DNA from: Solanum dulcamara
Lineage: Eukaryota; Streptophyta; Magnoliopsida; Solanales; Solanaceae
DNA length: 64,000 bases
NCBI RefSeq assembly: GCF_947179165.1
Contig: NC_077245.1
Location: 2,123,001 to 2,187,000, forward strand
Reading direction: 5' to 3'
Shown here piece after piece: positions 60,485 through 64,000 of this stretch. The number at the start of each line of letters is the position of its first letter. The first letter of the stretch is position 1. The notes under the pieces are model-generated. The model did not search any database, had not been told where the DNA came from, and worked only from the letters and a program-made list of their open reading frames with translations. The position numbers were made by a program, and so were the translations under genes.

Positions 60485-63400
60485 TTCTTCTTCTTTCTTC
60501 TGCGTTTTCTCTTCTCCTTCTTTAGGGTTTTCATCAGTTTTCTTCTTCCTTTCTTTTTCTGCTTTGTGGTAGTATTCTTCTCCAACATCCCCCCTCAAGT
60601 TGGAGGGGAGCGTCATTACCTTCAACTTGCGCAGGATCGCCTGATGAGAAACCCCAGAAAGGGGCTTAGTGAAAAGATCGGCAAGTTGGTCTTTGGAAGG
60701 AACAAACGAGAGAGTAATCAAACCAGATTGAAACTGTTGATGCACAAAATGACAATCTAGCTCAACATGTTTGGTGCGCTCATGGAATACCGGGTTTCGA
60801 GCTATATGGATGGCTGCTTGACTGTCTGAACGTAGCGGAATCGGAAGAGAAATCGGAGCAGAAAGATCTTCAAGAAGGCGAACTAACCAAGTAAGTTCAG
60901 CTGTAACACGACGCATGGACCTGTATTCTGCTTCTGCGGAGGACAGGGAGATCGAGATTTGTTTCTTCGATTTCCAAGAAATTGGAGCTCCTCCGAGGGT
61001 AATAAAAAAACCACTGACCGATTTGCGTGAATCTTTATAGGATGCCCAGTCTGCATCGCAAAAGGCCAGTAAAGAAAATGATGGAGCAGAAGAAAGTAGG
61101 ATGCCCTGAGCTGGATCTGTGCTTAGGTAGCGTAAAACGCGTAAGGCAGCCGAGAAATGGGACAAACAGGGTCGTTGCATATATTGACTCAGAGCAAGAA
61201 CAGCAAAACTTAGATCTGGACGAGTGTTGGTCAAATAATTCAACTTGCCGACCAAGTGACGGTAAAGGGTGGGATTATCCAAGCGAGGACTGTCGTCTGC
61301 TCGAAGCTTGAAGGAGGGATCCAGCGGAGAGTTAGCAACAGGCAGATGAGACACGTCGAATTCATGAAGAAGGTCCATGGTAAACTGTCGTTGATTTACA
61401 ATAAATCCTTGATCCTCCCTCAAAATTTCCATGCCAAGAAAGTGGTGAATATCTCCTAGATTTTTAACTCTGAATTCTGTGTTGAGAAAGCATTTGATAT
61501 TTTCGAGTTCATTCATATCGTTTCCAGTGAGAAGAATATCGTCGACATATACTGCTAAGATAGAAGTAAGTGTCCCATTGTGTTTGAAAAAGAGGGAGTA
61601 ATCGTTCAAAGAGGAGGAATAGCCTTTGAAGGCTAAGGCTCCTGCAAGTCGAGCATACCACTGTCGGGAAGCCTGCTTTAAACCATATAAGGATTTCTTC
61701 AGAAGGCAGACATGGGAAGGACTAGGAGGTGTCAGCCCCGCTGGGAACTTCATAAAAACTTCTTCTTGAAGGTCACCATGCAGGAATGCATTGTTGACAT
61801 CCAATTGTGAAACAGACCATTTCCTTTTAGCTGCAATGGTAAGTAGGCACCGGATAGTGGTCATTTTCACAACAGGTGAAAAGGTCTCTCCATAATCTAT
61901 TCCTTCTCTTTGTATATCCCCCCTCACGACCAGTCTGGCCTTCAGTCGTTCAATGCTCCCATTGGAAAGATGCTTTATCTTGTATACCCATTTGCAAGGT
62001 AAAGCTCTTTTTCCTTTAGGCAGCAAAACGACATCCCAGGTGTGATTGGTTGCCAAGGCCTGAAGTTCGGAGTTCATGGCCTCTCTCCATGCTAGATGTT
62101 GGGAAGCCTGGTTATAGCAGCTAGGCTCAGTGATATTAGTGAGGGAGAGAATTAGTTTCTGATTGTGGAGGGACAGGGAGGAGAAAGCATAGCCCTTTGG
62201 CTTGTGAGAGTGACCAAAACAAGTTGTCCATGAATCAGTGAATATTACACTATTGCAAATGTAATCTTTTAGATATCCAGGTTCGTGAGACATCCTGCTA
62301 GATCTTCTTGGTAGAGCTGTTATAGGAGCAATGGCAGAAGTATCTGGTGATGTAGGTGGGGATGTTTGTTGAGGAAGTGTGGGTTCAGATTGGGGTCTGT
62401 AGGTAGAAGCATTAGGTGGAGGTACTGAGGGTGTAGCTGGGTAAAAAGGATCATGATCTGAGGAAGAAGGGTAGTTCAAGAAAATAGGTGTGTGAGAGCT
62501 ATCAGATGAGTTGAAAGGGAAATGTGATTCATGAAATCTAACATCTCTGGATACAAACACTTTCTTTGTATCAAGAGACAACAATTTATACCCCTTCTGC
62601 TGTAATGGGTATCCCAGCAAAACACAAGCAGTAGCCCTTTCATCAAACTTGTTTCTCCCTTGTCCCAGGGTGGAGGCATAACATAAACATCCAAAGTTCC
62701 TTAAATGGTCATAAGTAGGTTCTTGTCTAAGAAGTACTGCATAAGGTGTTTGTCCCTTTAGAACACTAGATGGTAGTCTATTAATGATGTGAGTGGCAGT
62801 TAAAATAGACTCTCCCCAGTAAGTCATAGGCAATTTTGACTGAAACATCAATCCCCTTGCAATTTCTAAGAGGTGTCTATATTTTCTCTCAACAGTTCCA
62901 TTTTGTTGAGGTGTGGCAACACAGGACAATTGATGTAAAATTCCTTGAGAAGCAAGGAATGCTGATTCCTGTGTCCCTTTCCCCAATTCTAAGGCATTGT
63001 CAGATCTGATCATTTTAACCTTGACATTGAATTGTCTTTCTACCATGGATAGGAAAGTTTTCAGTACAGGGAAAGCATTGCTTTTAGTGCTTAGTAAGAA
63101 TGTCCATGTCCCTCTACTGTAGTCATCTACTATGGTGAGGAAGAACCTGAAACCATTATAAGTGCTACACTTGTAGGGTCCCCAAATGTCTATATGAATG
63201 AGGTCAAAGATATGTGTGGATTTTATGCTACTAATAGGAAAGGGTTGTCTAGTGTGTCTAGCTCTAGGGCATATGTCACAAACAAGATCAGAAGTGGATT
63301 CACATGAAAGAAAACTTAAATGTTTCATTGCTGTAAATGGAAGATGTCTCAGCCTTACATGCCAAAGTTTCACACTAGGAGTAGCATTAACATGTGCTGA

Positions 63401-64000
63401 ATTGAAAACTGAAAATGATTGTGGGATGGGATCTGAGGATACATCATTTGGATTAAAACTACTGCTAGATTTGTCAGTGTTGGAATCCAATAAATAGAGT
63501 CCTTCTCTAACTTCACCAAAAACTTGAGGACTCCTCACTGAAAGGTCCTGCAAGAAACATCCAGTAGCAGTGAATAGGACATCACACTGAAACTGAATAC
63601 AGAACTTGTGAATTGAAAGTAAATTATACTTAAAATCTGGCACAAGCAGTACATCAGTTATGACCTTCCCTGGCAGAATAGAAATGCTCCCTATATGGGT
63701 CACACTTACCTTGAAGGAATTAGGTAAATTAATGTTCAAAGGTATGGGGAGAGGTTTCAGAAATAAGAAGGAACTGGGGTCAAAACACATATGTTCTGAG
63801 GCTCCTGAATCAATTATCCAAGTATTTTGCTTAAGATTAGTGGGTACAGAATTTGAGTATTTAAGGATGGTACCAGCTACTGCATTTGCATTGATTCCTG
63901 CTTGTGTGAACTTGCTTTGCTTGTACATTTGTATCATCTCTGCAATCTGCTGCTTGCTAAACCGTTCCTCAAAATTTCTATCACTGATTTCAGGATCTGT
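60470..64000 (-). CDS. Copia gag-pol polyprotein, partial (open to the window edge)
   Basis: An uninterrupted minus-strand frame of at least 1155 codons. The 21 codons upstream to the window edge are also open, so gag continues outside. Positions below count from the M at 63937. The protease site [10 protein letters not shown] is at about 40-49. Next come the GAG-pre-integrase HHCC finger ([10 protein letters not shown] ... CDIC) and the integrase core with D, D and E in [17 protein letters not shown] and NGTVERKYR. Reverse transcriptase follows ([21 protein letters not shown], and YVDD at 61538-61549). RNase H comes last, with CDADW, SSAEAEY and RSDSQAA. The frame then reads through the polypurine tract into the LTR before stopping at 60470. 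There are no stops or frameshifts, so the element looks young and potentially active. It is a plant Ty1-copia element with no envelope gene. Confidence 0.95.
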   Translation of the reverse strand, partial: TDPEISDRNFEERFSKQQIAEMIQMYKQSKFTQAGINANAVAGTILKYSNSVPTNLKQNTWIIDSGASEHMCFDPSSFLFLKPLPIPLNINLPNSFKVSVTHIGSISILPGKVITDVLLVPDFKYNLLSIHKFCIQFQCDVLFTATGCFLQDLSVRSPQVFGEVREGLYLLDSNTDKSSSSFNPNDVSSDPIPQSFSVFNSAHVNATPSVKLWHVRLRHLPFTAMKHLSFLSCESTSDLVCDICPRARHTRQPFPISSIKSTHIFDLIHIDIWGPYKCSTYNGFRFFLTIVDDYSRGTWTFLLSTKSNAFPVLKTFLSMVERQFNVKVKMIRSDNALELGKGTQESAFLASQGILHQLSCVATPQQNGTVERKYRHLLEIARGLMFQSKLPMTYWGESILTATHIINRLPSSVLKGQTPYAVLLRQEPTYDHLRNFGCLCYASTLGQGRNKFDERATACVLLGYPLQQKGYKLLSLDTKKVFVSRDVRFHESHFPFNSSDSSHTPIFLNYPSSSDHDPFYPATPSVPPPNASTYRPQSEPTLPQQTSPPTSPDTSAIAPITALPRRSSRMSHEPGYLKDYICNSVIFTDSWTTCFGHSHKPKGYAFSSLSLHNQKLILSLTNITEPSCYNQASQHLAWREAMNSELQALATNHTWDVVLLPKGKRALPCKWVYKIKHLSNGSIERLKARLVVRGDIQREGIDYGETFSPVVKMTTIRCLLTIAAKRKWSVSQLDVNNAFLHGDLQEEVFMKFPAGLTPPSPSHVCLLKKSLYGLKQASRQWYARLAGALAFKGYSSSLNDYSLFFKHNGTLTSILAVYVDDILLTGNDMNELENIKCFLNTEFRVKNLGDIHHFLGMEILREDQGFIVNQRQFTMDLLHEFDVSHLPVANSPLDPSFKLRADDSPRLDNPTLYRHLVGKLNYLTNTRPDLSFAVLALSQYMQRPCLSHFSAALRVLRYLSTDPAQGILLSSAPSFSLLAFCDADWASYKDSRKSVSGFFITLGGAPISWKSKKQISISLSSAEAEYRSMRRVTAELTWLVRLLEDLSAPISLPIPLRSDSQAAIHIARNPVFHERTKHVELDCHFVHQQFQSGLITLSFVPSKDQLADLFTKPLSGVSHQAILRKLKVMTLPSNLRGDVGEEYYHKAEKERKKKTDENPKEGEEKTQKKEEEAEEF

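Larger units (their letters stand above)
60129..60587 (-). mobile_element. 3' LTR of a copia retrotransposon
   Basis: On the minus strand the LTR starts TGTTGGAGAAGAATACTACC and ends CTTTCAAATTCCA, a 459-base TG...CA unit. The polypurine tract (AACTTGAGGGGGGA on the minus strand, 60588-60601) sits immediately upstream in the element's sense, as expected. Inside are a long TA microsatellite (about 60357-60399), two CACGTG G-boxes (60423-60441) and a perfect palindrome (60461-60484). The matching 5' LTR and target duplication lie beyond the window. Confidence 0.82.

Noticed and set aside
60398..60760. 120-codon frame antisense to the copia polyprotein
   Set aside because: Shadow of the LTR and the 3' end of pol; Phe-rich with no domain.

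Overview
This is a stretch of plant nuclear DNA, most likely from a Solanaceae species (tomato, potato, pepper or tobacco group). The genes have GT-AG introns and plant-type products, the background is AT-rich, and the repeats are typical of nightshades: SINE tails of the TS type ending in TTG repeats, Tekay/Del-like gypsy LTRs bounded by TGTCACGACCC-type ends, Tnt1-like copia LTRs and many small hAT- and Stowaway-like MITEs. I cannot name the species.

Six apparently intact host genes can be assembled. From left to right they are: a nine-exon PKHD-type 2-oxoglutarate/Fe(II) oxygenase (+, 9924-13522, 365 aa); a five-exon papain-like cysteine protease with a C-terminal granulin domain, XBCP3 class (+, 14780-19266, 439 aa); a single-exon plastid-type LON-domain protein (-, 21974-22834, 286 aa); a three-exon thioredoxin h (+, 31738-33461, 124 aa); an 18-exon secreted GH35 beta-galactosidase (-, 34314-38877, 729 aa), convergent with the thioredoxin gene; and a single-exon PLS-DYW pentatricopeptide protein (+, 46195-48849, 884 aa). 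They look like unrelated housekeeping and cell-wall genes, not a cluster with one function.

Two broken paralogues lie nearby: a pseudogene copy of oxygenase exons 3-5 at the left edge (1-520) and a decayed beta-galactosidase fragment at 20655-21400. A heavily deleted copia relic with both LTRs lies at 3152-4859. An apparently young copia element with an open gag-pol frame runs off the right edge (minus strand, 60129-64000).

The rest is a layered transposon landscape whose insertion order can be read from target-site duplications. There is a solo copia LTR with eight ACGCGT boxes (652-1155). Two solo gypsy LTRs are nested in opposite orientation (24631-30780, with 25127-28640 inside), and the outer one sits at a Stowaway MITE edge. 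A third solo gypsy LTR (51435-53761) lies inside a hAT-like element (51022-54196), which itself interrupts one copy of a ~2.2 kb segmental duplication whose other copy (57929-60128) preserves the empty site.

I found no convincing undescribed biological system. The most distinctive signals are regulatory or structural: the CGCG-box array, the paired G-boxes upstream of thioredoxin, the G-boxes and perfect palindrome in the copia LTR, and two tracts filled with degenerate short motifs (TTGCAACAGAT and GATACAT). All exon models are manual splice predictions without transcript support.
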